From: JAEMQF01 sp049297615
GTDB lineage: Bacteria > Pseudomonadota > Gammaproteobacteria > Burkholderiales > Burkholderiaceae_C
Direction: 5' to 3'
Assembly (NCBI GenBank): GCA_049297615.1
Contig: JBAQUQ010000374.1
Location: 21,110 to 85,109, forward strand
DNA: 64,000 nt
The notes beneath the pieces are model-generated. The model was given only the letters and a program-made list of their open reading frames with translations. It was not told the DNA's origin and ran no database searches. The position numbers and the translations under genes were made by a program. Shown here one piece after another: positions 43,019 to 50,491 of this stretch (position 1 is its first letter; each line of letters starts with the position of its first letter).

Positions 43019-43852
43019 ATGAGTCCGTGGAACTTCATTCGGCCTCGAGCGGGCAATCTGCGCGTCTGGCAAATCGCCATGCTCGCGGCGGTGTTCGGCC
43101 TGTGGCATGTATTGACGACGCCGGGGCTGACCCGACCGCTGCTGTTCGACAACGACCGTCAGGCGGCGTTCTTTTTCGGCGAGCCGGTGAAGATCTTCGG
43201 CCGTATCTGGACCTGGTTCATTGTCAACGCCGACATTTATCCTCACCTGTGGGTCACCTTGTTAGAGACCGCGCTGGCGTTTGCGCTGGGCACGGCTCTG
43301 GGATTGGGCATTGGCCTGTGGTTGGCGCTGAGCCCGCTCGCCGCTGCCATTGCCGACCCCTACATCAAGGCCTTGAACAGCATGCCGCGCGTCATCCTGG
43401 CGCCGATCTTCTCGGTCTGGTTCGGTTTGGGCATCGCGAGCAAAGTGGCGCTGGGCGTGACACTCGTTTTCTTCATCGTGTTCTTCAACGTCTATCAGGG
43501 CGTGAAAGAGGTCAGCCCCGTGGTGCTGGCAAACGCGCGCATGCTCGGTGCCTCGCCTCGCCAACTGCTGCGCCACGTGTACTTGCCCAGCGCCACCGCC
43601 TGGGTGTTCAGTTCGCTGCACACCAGCGTCGGCCTGGCGTTTGTCGGTGCCGTGGTCGGTGAGTATCTCGGCTCGTCGCGAGGCGTGGGCTACCTGATCC
43701 TGCAGGCCGAAGGTGCTTTCGACATCAACACCGTGATGGCAGGCATCCTCGTGCTGACCGCCTTCGCGCTCCTGCTCGATGCCAGCGTCAGCCGGGTCGA
43801 GCGACACCTGATGAAGTGGCAGCCCCGCGCGGGCGAGACGGAAAAGATCTGA
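43019..43852 (+). CDS. ABC transporter permease, NitT/TauT family
   Basis: A 277-residue BPD_transp_1 permease. About six membrane segments; the EAA-like loop reads KEVSPVVLANARMLGASPRQLLRHVYLPS, interacting with the ATPase. Completes the transporter. Its TGA is directly followed by the ATG of uvrA, so uvrA is likely transcribed with the transporter or translated by re-initiation; no transporter-specific terminator was seen between them. Confidence 0.9.
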   Translation: MSPWNFIRPRAGNLRVWQIAMLAAVFGLWHVLTTPGLTRPLLFDNDRQAAFFFGEPVKIFGRIWTWFIVNADIYPHLWVTLLETALAFALGTALGLGIGLWLALSPLAAAIADPYIKALNSMPRVILAPIFSVWFGLGIASKVALGVTLVFFIVFFNVYQGVKEVSPVVLANARMLGASPRQLLRHVYLPSATAWVFSSLHTSVGLAFVGAVVGEYLGSSRGVGYLILQAEGAFDINTVMAGILVLTAFALLLDASVSRVERHLMKWQPRAGETEKI

Positions 43853-46800
43853 ATGGCCGGGCCTTCCGCTGCCGATCCCGCTGCCCATCGCGCTGCAAGT
43901 AATCTCGCGCCCGCACCCGACGACGCGCTGTTCATTCGGGTGCGCGGCGCGCGCACGCACAACCTGAAGAACATCGACGTCGATATTCCACGCAACAAGC
44001 TCGTCGTGATCACCGGGCTGTCGGGGTCGGGCAAGAGTTCGCTTGCCTTCGATACCCTCTACGCCGAAGGCCAGCGTCGCTACGTCGAAAGCCTGAGCGC
44101 CTACGCGCGGCAGTTCCTGCAGTTGATGGACAAACCCGATGTCGACTCCATAGCCGGCTTGAGCCCGGCGATTGCCATCGAGCAGAAATCCACCTCGCAC
44201 AACCCGCGCTCGACGGTGGGCACGGTCACTGAAATCCACGATTACTTGCGCCTGCTGTTTGCGCGCGCTGCAACGCCGTATTGCCCCGACCACCATCTGC
44301 CCCTGCAGGCGCAAAGCGTGAGCCAAATGGTTGACGCTGTGCTGAGCTTGCCCGAAGCCACGCGGCTGATGCTGTTGGCGCCCGTGGCGCGCGACCGCAA
44401 GGGTGAGTTCGCCGATCTGTTTGCGCAGATGCAGGCCCAGGGTTTCGTCCGCTTCCGGGTCGACGGCAGATTGTTCGAGGCGGCCGACGTGCCGGCATTG
44501 AAGAAGACCGAAAAACACGACATCGACGTGGTGATCGACCGCGTCAAGATTCTGCCCGCAGGCCATGGCCGAGCCCCGAATGCTGCGCTGCGCCAGCGCC
44601 TCGCGGAAAGCTTCGAGGCCGCGCTGCGCATTGCCGATGGACGCGCCGTGGTGGCCGAGATCGATGCGAGCGACGCCCGCGCTGCGCCGCCTCGAGAGCA
44701 TCTGTTTTCGAGCAAGTTTTCCTGCCCGCTGTGCAACTACTCGCTGGCCGAACTCGAACCGCGCCTGTTTTCATTCAACTCGCCGGTGGGCGCTTGCCCG
44801 ACTTGCGACGGCCTGGGCCAGACGACGGTGTTCGATGCCGAGCGGGTCGTCGCCTTCCCGTCCTCGAGTTTGGCCAGCGGCGCCGTGAAGGGTTGGGACC
44901 GGCGCAATGGCTACACGTTTTCGTTGCTGCAAAGCGTGGCGAGCCACTACGGCTTCGACATCGAAAGCGCGTTCGAGACGCTTCCATCCAAGGCGCGCCA
45001 GGTGTTGTTGTACGGCTCGGGCGATGAGACGATCGAATTCGTCTACGAAGCCGAATGCGCGCATGGCCGCAAGCGCAGCGTGAAACGCTTGCACCCTTTT
45101 GAGGGCATCCTGCCGAACCTGGAGCGGCGCTTTCGCGAAACCGATTCGGCGGCCGTGCGCGAGGAACTTGCGCGTTACCAGGCCGCGCGCCCCTGCCCCG
45201 ACTGCGACGGTGCACGGCTCAAGCGCGAAGCGCGCCATGTCTTTCTGGTCGGTGCGGCCACCGCCTTGCGGCAACCGCCTCAAGGGCCACGAAGGGGCCC
45301 CTTCGCGGCCCTTGAGATAAAGGAAGGCGGTCCGGCGTTTCCTGGTCAGCCGCAATCCATCTTCAGCGTCGAGCACTTCACCTTGCACCAATGTCTGGAG
45401 TATTTCAACGCCCTCACGCTGCAAGGCGCGAAGGCGGAAATTGCCGCCCCGGTGTTGCGCGAGATCCGCTCGCGACTGAAGTTCCTCAACGACGTGGGCC
45501 TGGACTATTTGAGCCTGGATCGCAGGGCTGAAACGCTCTCGGGCGGCGAAGCGCAGCGCATCCGGCTCGCGTCGCAAATCGGCTCGGGCCTGACCGGGGT
45601 GCTGTATGTCTTGGACGAGCCCAGCATCGGCCTGCACCAGCGCGACAACGCCAGGCTTATCGCCACGTTGCGCCACTTGCGCGACATCGGCAACACGGTG
45701 ATCGTGGTCGAGCATGACGAAGAGGCGATTCTTCATGCCGACCATGTGATCGACATGGGCCTGGGCGCTGGCGTGCACGGCGGGCGTGTCATTGCGCAGG
45801 GCTCACCGCAGGCGATTGCCGCCCACCCCGAGTCGCTCACCGGGCGTTACTTGTCGCGCACCCTGCGCATCGACAGGCCCAGCGCGAGGCGCAGCTCGAG
45901 CCGCGGCGTGGGCGCGACGGCGCCATGCATTCGAATCGTCAACGCGTGCGGCAACAACCTCAAAGGCGTGACGGTGGAAATCCCCGTCGGCTTGCTCAGC
46001 TGCGTGACGGGTGTGTCGGGTTCGGGCAAGAGCACTTTGGTGAACGACACCCTGTATGCCAGCGTTGCGCGCAAGCTCTACACCAGCCACGTGGAAAGCA
46101 AACCCTGCGATCGCATCGAAGGGCTGGACGCTTTCGACAAGGCGGTCAATGTCGATCAAAGCCCGATCGGGCGCACGCCACGCAGCAACCCCGCGACTTA
46201 CACGGGGCTGTTCACCCCGATCCGCGAGCTGTTCGCCGAAATGAACACGGCACGCGAACGCGCCTATGGGCCCGGGCGCTTCAGCTTCAACGTGGCCGGC
46301 GGGCGCTGCGAGGCCTGCCAGGGTGACGGCGTGCTCAAGGTCGAGATGCACTTCCTGCCTGACGTCTACGTGCCCTGCGACACCTGCCAAGGCCGGCGCT
46401 TCAACCGCGAGACGCTCGAAGTGCTTTACAAAGGGAAGAACATTACCGAGGTGCTGGCGCTCACGGTCGAGGAAGCGCACGCGCTGTTCAACGCCGTACC
46501 CCCGATTGCGCGCAAACTGCAAACCCTGCTCGACGTCGGCCTGGGCTACATCCACCTCGGCCAAAGCGCGACCACGCTCTCCGGCGGCGAGGCGCAGCGC
46601 GTCAAACTCGCGCTCGAGCTCTCCAAGCGCGACACGGGCCGCACGCTGTACATCCTCGACGAGCCGACGACCGGCCTGCACTTCGCCGACATCGCCCTGC
46701 TGCTGCGCGTGCTGCATCAACTTGTCGATGCCGGCAACACCGTCGTCGTGATCGAGCACAACCTGGACGTGATCAAGACCGCCGACTGGCTTATCGATAT

Positions 46801-46918
46801 GGGCCCTGAGGGCGGCGCGGGTGGGGGCGAGGTGGTGGCTTGCGGTACACCGCAGGTGCTGGCTCAGCATCGCACCAGCCACACGGGGCGCTGCCTTGCC
46901 GCTCTGTTGCCGGCCTGA
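43853..46918 (+). CDS. uvrA: UvrABC excinuclease subunit UvrA, longer than usual
   Basis: A 1021-residue UvrA; most are ~940-970. It finds helix-distorting DNA damage and hands it to UvrB. Two ABC modules: Walker A GLSGSGKSS near residue 55 and GVSGSGKST near 720; signature LSGGEAQRIRLASQIG and LSGGEAQRVKLALELS; zinc modules CPLCNY...CPTC (from ~291) and CEACQGDG...CDTC. Extra length includes a ~30-residue insertion at ~470-498, just before the SVEHFTLHQCLEYF segment, encoded by a 38-base palindrome (45279-45316). The insertion lies where other UvrAs have a short loop, so activity may be kept. No SOS box was seen; start ATG 43853 abuts the permease stop. Confidence 0.95.
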   Translation: MAGPSAADPAAHRAASNLAPAPDDALFIRVRGARTHNLKNIDVDIPRNKLVVITGLSGSGKSSLAFDTLYAEGQRRYVESLSAYARQFLQLMDKPDVDSIAGLSPAIAIEQKSTSHNPRSTVGTVTEIHDYLRLLFARAATPYCPDHHLPLQAQSVSQMVDAVLSLPEATRLMLLAPVARDRKGEFADLFAQMQAQGFVRFRVDGRLFEAADVPALKKTEKHDIDVVIDRVKILPAGHGRAPNAALRQRLAESFEAALRIADGRAVVAEIDASDARAAPPREHLFSSKFSCPLCNYSLAELEPRLFSFNSPVGACPTCDGLGQTTVFDAERVVAFPSSSLASGAVKGWDRRNGYTFSLLQSVASHYGFDIESAFETLPSKARQVLLYGSGDETIEFVYEAECAHGRKRSVKRLHPFEGILPNLERRFRETDSAAVREELARYQAARPCPDCDGARLKREARHVFLVGAATALRQPPQGPRRGPFAALEIKEGGPAFPGQPQSIFSVEHFTLHQCLEYFNALTLQGAKAEIAAPVLREIRSRLKFLNDVGLDYLSLDRRAETLSGGEAQRIRLASQIGSGLTGVLYVLDEPSIGLHQRDNARLIATLRHLRDIGNTVIVVEHDEEAILHADHVIDMGLGAGVHGGRVIAQGSPQAIAAHPESLTGRYLSRTLRIDRPSARRSSSRGVGATAPCIRIVNACGNNLKGVTVEIPVGLLSCVTGVSGSGKSTLVNDTLYASVARKLYTSHVESKPCDRIEGLDAFDKAVNVDQSPIGRTPRSNPATYTGLFTPIRELFAEMNTARERAYGPGRFSFNVAGGRCEACQGDGVLKVEMHFLPDVYVPCDTCQGRRFNRETLEVLYKGKNITEVLALTVEEAHALFNAVPPIARKLQTLLDVGLGYIHLGQSATTLSGGEAQRVKLALELSKRDTGRTLYILDEPTTGLHFADIALLLRVLHQLVDAGNTVVVIEHNLDVIKTADWLIDMGPEGGAGGGEVVACGTPQVLAQHRTSHTGRCLAALLPA
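45279..45316. repeat. In-frame palindromic element inside uvrA
   Basis: CTCAAGGGCC (45279-45288), a 2-base spacer, GAAGGGGCCCCTTC (perfect 14-base palindrome, 45291-45304), a 2-base spacer, then GGCCCTTGAG (45307-45316): a 38-base nested inverted repeat. An outer pair ACCGCCTT (45260-45267) and AAGGCGGT (45324-45331) may extend it. It encodes uvrA residues ~476-488 in the middle of an insertion relative to other UvrAs. Confidence 0.8.
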
Positions 46919-46996
46919 GCCGCAGGCGCAGAGCCAGCGCGGTCCGCCGGGAGGCTCTAGACTTCGCTTCCCCCGTCTCTACCGCCGGAGCGCGCC

Positions 46997-47602
46997 ATGC
47001 CCCTCAGCGTCGACTACTACTTCGCCCCGCAGTCGCCCTACACCTATCTCGGCCACGAACGGTTCACCGAACTCGCGCGGGCTGCCGGCGCCCAAGTCAA
47101 TGTGCTGCCGATCGACCTGGGCGGGAAAATCTTTCCCATCTCAGGCGGCCTGCCGCTGGCAAAACGCGCGCCGCAGCGCCAGGCGTATCGGCTCGTCGAG
47201 CTGAAGCGCTTCAGTGAACTTCTCGGCCGGCCGCTGAATCTGGCGCCGAAATTCTTTCCCGTGCCCGGCGACGAAGCGGCCAAACTCATCATTGCCGTCG
47301 ACGTATTGGACGGCAATGCCGCGGCCCTGGCGCTCACGGGAGCGATTTTGCGCGGCGTCTGGGCTCAGGAGCGCAACATTGCCGACGCGCAGCATCTTGC
47401 CGCGATCCTTGCGGAGCAGGGTTTGCCCGAGCGCCGGCTCGATGATTCGCATGCGGCAAGCGTGCAGGAACGTTACGACGCTTATACCCAGTCCGCGATC
47501 GACACCGGAGTTTTCGGCGCCCCGAGTTACGTGATCGACGGTGAAATTTTCTGGGGCCAGGACCGGCTCGACTTCGTGCAGCGCCGTCTGGCGCTCGCCT
47601 AG
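46997..47602 (+). CDS. 2-hydroxychromene-2-carboxylate isomerase family protein, second paralogue
   Basis: A 201-residue DsbA-fold isomerase. FAPQSPYTYLG carries the active-site serine S13; the C-terminal GVFGAPSYVIDGEIFWGQDRLDFV matches the paralogue at 36.4 kb and the family. Located between uvrA and a dienelactone hydrolase gene (34 bases to the latter), which suggests breakdown of an aromatic compound, although the ring-opening genes are not here. Confidence 0.87.
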   Translation: MPLSVDYYFAPQSPYTYLGHERFTELARAAGAQVNVLPIDLGGKIFPISGGLPLAKRAPQRQAYRLVELKRFSELLGRPLNLAPKFFPVPGDEAAKLIIAVDVLDGNAAALALTGAILRGVWAQERNIADAQHLAAILAEQGLPERRLDDSHAASVQERYDAYTQSAIDTGVFGAPSYVIDGEIFWGQDRLDFVQRRLALA

Positions 47603-47636
47603 CACGCGCCTGGCGCGGTCTTGAACGGGCAACGAC

Positions 47637-48317
47637 ATGCAAGAAAAAATCGCTCTGGGCGCCAACGACGGCCACCGTCTGGACGCCTACCTCGCCAACC
47701 CGGCGGCCGCGCCGCGTGGCGGCTTGGTCGTCGTGCAGGAAATCTTCGGCGTGAATTCGCACATCCGCTGCGTCACGGACGACTTTGCGGCGCAGGGCTA
47801 CCTCACCGTCGCACCGGCGCTGTTCGATCGGGTCCAGCGTGGCGTGGAACTCGGCTACGACGCCGGCGACATTCAACGTGGCCGGGCGCTCAAAGAGGCC
47901 TGTCCTGCCGAGAAGGCCTTGCTCGACATCCAGGCGGCGATCGCGCTGGCGCGAGCTCGCCTGGCGCCCGGGGCCCGCGTGGGCATCGTCGGCTACTGCT
48001 GGGGCGGCTTGCTGAGCTGGCTGGCAGCATGCGAGCTCGACTCACTCGCGGCCAGCGTGCCGTATTACGGTGGCGGAATACCCGAGCAGGCGGCGCGCGT
48101 GCCGCGCTGCGCGGTGCTGGCGCACTTCGGTGAGCACGACGCGCACATCCCGCTGGATGGGGTCGAGGCCTTGCGCCGCGCCCACCCGGGCATCGATGTG
48201 CAGCTCTACCCGGCCGGCCACGGCTTCAATTGCGACCAGCGCGGCTCCTACGACGCGGCCAGCGCCGTGCTGGCGCGCGAGCGCACTTTGGCGTTTCTGC
48301 GCAAAAATGTAGGCTGA
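47637..48317 (+). CDS. Dienelactone hydrolase family protein
   Basis: A 226-residue alpha/beta hydrolase of the DLH family. The catalytic triad is visible: Cys in GYCWGG, Asp in HFGEHDAHIP, His in PAGHGFNCD. The N-terminal QEIFGVNSHIRCVTDDFAA is typical. DLH hydrolyses dienelactone to maleylacetate in chlorocatechol pathways; many homologues act on other lactones or esters. Neighbours: HCCA isomerase before (34 bases) and amidohydrolase after (15 bases), probably one operon. Confidence 0.9.
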   Translation: MQEKIALGANDGHRLDAYLANPAAAPRGGLVVVQEIFGVNSHIRCVTDDFAAQGYLTVAPALFDRVQRGVELGYDAGDIQRGRALKEACPAEKALLDIQAAIALARARLAPGARVGIVGYCWGGLLSWLAACELDSLAASVPYYGGGIPEQAARVPRCAVLAHFGEHDAHIPLDGVEALRRAHPGIDVQLYPAGHGFNCDQRGSYDAASAVLARERTLAFLRKNVG

Positions 48318-48332
48318 TCGAAGGGCTCGAAC

Positions 48333-49220
48333 ATGAAGGTCTCGATTCGATTCCTCGCTGCTGCCTTGCTCGCGGCGGCGGCGCCCATCGCCGCTTTTCG
48401 CGCTGCTGCTGAGCCCTACCGCGGCCCCTTGTTCGACGCCCATTTGCACTACAACGACGAGGCATGGCAGTCCGCGCATCCGCTGGCCGATGCGCTGGCG
48501 CGCATGCAGCGCAGCGGTGTTCGCGCAATCGTCGCCAACAGCCGGCCCAACGACGGCACCAAGACACTCGCCGCGGCGCGCGCCCAGACCCAAGCCGCCG
48601 GAGTGACGGTCGTGCCATTCATTCGCCTGTACCGAAACCGCGCCGACTACAGCGGCTGGTTCCAGGACGAGACGATCCACCAGATGGTGCTGGACGAATT
48701 GGCCGCCGGCACGCCAGCCGGGCCGTATCGGGGTCTGGGCGAATTTCATCTATACGACAGCGCCAACGCGAACGGTGCGGTGGCGCGCAAGCTGATGCAA
48801 CTCGCGCAGGACAAGGGCCTCGCGGTGCTGGCTCACGTCGACGACCTTGCCATTGACCTGCTGATGGCACACGCCCCGAAAGCTCGTCTGGTCTGGGCGC
48901 ACAGCGGCATCGGCGGGGCACCGGTGGCGCGCCTGCGCGAATTGCTGCGTCGCTATCCGCTATTGATGGGTGAGCTTTCGTATCGACCCGGCCTGACCGA
49001 AGGCGCTGGCCGGCTCAGCGCCGAATGGAAGACGCTGTTGCAAGAGTTCCCGACACGCTTCATGGTGGGCTCCGACACCTGGGTCAACCAGCGCTGGCAG
49101 GGTTATGAAGCGTTGATGCAAGAGGCGCGCAACTGGCTCGGCGACCTCGACCCGGCCACGGCGCGACGTATCGGCTGGGAGAACGGCGCGGCCCTGTTTG
49201 GACTGCTGGCGCCGCGCTGA
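48333..49220 (+). CDS. Secreted amidohydrolase family protein
   Basis: A 295-residue protein. Signal peptide MKVSIRFLAAALLAAAAPIAA is followed by an amidohydrolase_2-like (TIM-barrel) domain: DAHLHY first metal motif, HVDDLAIDLL and VWAHSGIG further His-containing strands, and FMVGSDTWVN the Asp strand. Export to the periplasm is unusual for the superfamily but known in TIM-barrel hydrolases of Burkholderiales. The substrate is unknown. Its last bases begin the direct repeat at 49219. Confidence 0.82.
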   Translation: MKVSIRFLAAALLAAAAPIAAFRAAAEPYRGPLFDAHLHYNDEAWQSAHPLADALARMQRSGVRAIVANSRPNDGTKTLAAARAQTQAAGVTVVPFIRLYRNRADYSGWFQDETIHQMVLDELAAGTPAGPYRGLGEFHLYDSANANGAVARKLMQLAQDKGLAVLAHVDDLAIDLLMAHAPKARLVWAHSGIGGAPVARLRELLRRYPLLMGELSYRPGLTEGAGRLSAEWKTLLQEFPTRFMVGSDTWVNQRWQGYEALMQEARNWLGDLDPATARRIGWENGAALFGLLAPR

Positions 49221-49350
49221 GCCTGGCGAAGGGTCCAGGTTCTGCGAGGACGCGGCCTGCAAGGCTGAGCCCGGACTCGAAGGCTCCTGAGGAGCCTTCG
49301 AGCCTGGCGAAGGGTCCTCGCTCTGCGAGGACGCGGCCTGCAAGGCTGAA
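49219..49350. repeat. Direct repeat pair with central hairpin (REP/BIME-like)
   Basis: Two 51-base copies, 49219-49269 and 49300-49350, 81 bases apart, both beginning GAGCCTGGCGAAGGGTCC/T and ending with ACGCGGCCTGCAAGGCTGA, differing in a 6-base patch. Between them CTCGAAGGCTCC (49276-49287) and GGAGCCTTCGAG (49291-49302) form a perfect 12-base stem with a 3-base loop. The GAGCCTG-CGAAGG theme resembles extragenic repeats common in related bacteria. Confidence 0.7.
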
Positions 49351-49374
49351 CACGCACGGCGCCGCGCCGGGGCG

Positions 49375-49400
49375 AAAAAAAGCCGGTGTCTTGCACCGGC
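49375..49400 (-). terminator. Rho-independent terminator after the SWIB/histone-like gene
   Basis: On the minus strand GCCGGTG, loop CAAGA, CACCGGC (49400-49382) followed by seven T (49381-49375), located 24 bases after the stop of the SWIB gene. Classical form. Confidence 0.9.
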
Positions 49401-49423
49401 TTTGTGTGCTCGAGCCTTGCAGC

Positions 49424-49852
49424 TTACTTGAGATGCCCGTTGATCAGCTTGGTCATCTCAAACATCGAGACTTGCGCCTTTTTGAAAATTTCCTTCAGCT
49501 TCGCATCGGCGTTGATCATCGTGCGCTTGGCCGAATCTTGCAGGCCGTTTTTCTTGATGTAGTCCCACACCTTCTTCGTCACTTCGGTGCGGGGCATCGG
49601 ATTCGCGCCAATCACCGCGGCCAGCATCGCGCTGGGCATCATGGGCTTCATGAAGGCAGCGTTGGGGGTACGCTTCTTCGCCGGAGCCTTTGCCTTGGCC
49701 TTCTTCGCTGCTGCTTTCTTCGCGGGAACCTTCTTCGCCGGGGCTTTTTTCGCCGCCGCTTTTTTCGCCGGGGCTTTTTTCGCCGCCGCTTTTTTCGCCG
49801 GGGCCTTTTTCGCTGCCGCTTTCTTTGCGGGAGCCTTTTTCGCAGTTGCCAT
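49424..49852 (-). CDS. SWIB/MDM2-domain protein with histone H1-like lysine-rich tail
   Basis: A 142-residue DNA-associated protein. Residues 1-62 are an (A-K-K-A-P) repeat, as in eukaryotic and chlamydial H1-like proteins. Residues ~65-142 form a SWIB domain (PRTEVTKKVWDYIKKNGLQD, FEMTKLINGHL). Chlamydiae have similar fusions; betaproteobacteria often carry this one. It is likely to bind DNA and compact chromatin, but no bacterial role is proven to me. The tail is encoded by 30-base tandem repeats, so its length may vary. A strong terminator follows; the start ATG is 49852. Confidence 0.88.
   Translation of the reverse strand: MATAKKAPAKKAAAKKAPAKKAAAKKAPAKKAAAKKAPAKKVPAKKAAAKKAKAKAPAKKRTPNAAFMKPMMPSAMLAAVIGANPMPRTEVTKKVWDYIKKNGLQDSAKRTMINADAKLKEIFKKAQVSMFEMTKLINGHLK
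49706..49850. repeat. 30-base tandem repeat encoding the lysine-rich tail
   Basis: Units 49736-49765 and 49766-49795 are identical; flanking units (49706-49735, 49796-49825 and partly 49826-49850) are degenerate. Each unit encodes AKKAPAKKAA on the minus strand. Length changes by slippage would stay in frame. Confidence 0.85.
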
Positions 49853-50077
49853 GTCAATTCACTCCATCAAGTAGGTTGTTGATGTGCTCGGGTTGGGCGA
49901 GAGCCGCGTGGGTTCTCATTTCTCCATAGCACCGCGCGCTGCGAATGGTACTGCGTGAATGGGTCATTGCAAAGAAGTTTTCACTCTGAAGGCGCGCAAT
50001 TCTTCGAGGAGACGGGTGCTTCTGTAGTGCTCACGCGTCAGCGAGGGCGGCCAGCGTGCTGCCGCTATGCTGCGGCC

Positions 50078-50437
50078 ATGCTGAGAATCTTGCTTCGCTG
50101 GTTGCTTCTCGCCTGCGCGCTCTTGCTCGTGGCGCACCTCTTCCCCGGCGTGGCGGTGACGAGTTTCGGTGCCGCGATGCTGGCTGCGCTCGTGCTCGGC
50201 CTGCTCAATTCATTGCTGCGGCCGATCCTTGTGCTGTTGACCCTGCCCGTCACCCTGCTCACGCTCGGGCTGTTCCTGTTTGTCATCAACGCGCTGATGT
50301 TCTACTTTGCCGCGCAGCTGCTCGACGGCCTTCAAGTCACAGGATTCCCGGCGGCCTTGCTCGGCTCGCTGATCTACAGCCTGTGCGGCATGGTGATCGA
50401 CACGGCGATCGAGCGGCTCTTCGCGCCGCGCGTCTGA
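50078..50437 (+). CDS. Small membrane protein, phage holin family 4 (DUF1469-unrelated, PF04020-like)
   Basis: A 119-residue protein of four hydrophobic segments (LLRWLLLACALLLVAHLF, FGAAMLAALVLGLLNSLL, RPILVLLTLPVTLLTLGLF, then FPAALLGSLIYSLCGMVID). The NSLLRPILVLLTLPVTLLTLG block is diagnostic of this holin-like family, present in many non-phage genomes. Function in bacteria is not established. ATG 50078 is chosen; no phage genes are nearby, so a real lysis role is unlikely. Confidence 0.8.
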   Translation: MLRILLRWLLLACALLLVAHLFPGVAVTSFGAAMLAALVLGLLNSLLRPILVLLTLPVTLLTLGLFLFVINALMFYFAAQLLDGLQVTGFPAALLGSLIYSLCGMVIDTAIERLFAPRV

Positions 50438-50491
50438 TGCTCCGACGGCCGGCCCTCTGCTGGCTGCCGCGGGCGCGTCCGATGCTTGGCC

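Noticed and set aside
44771..45778. 335-residue minus-strand frame opposite uvrA
   Set aside because: Antisense shadow; uvrA on the plus strand is certain.
49084..49396. Short Arg/Pro-rich frames over the repeat pair
   Set aside because: They are translations of the repeated non-coding element, typical for such repeats.
49706..49850. CRISPR array from 30-base repeats
   Set aside because: The repeats are contiguous, without spacers, and encode the lysine-rich tail.
50078..50437. Prophage because of a holin-family protein
   Set aside because: No other phage gene nearby; this family is widespread in ordinary chromosomes.
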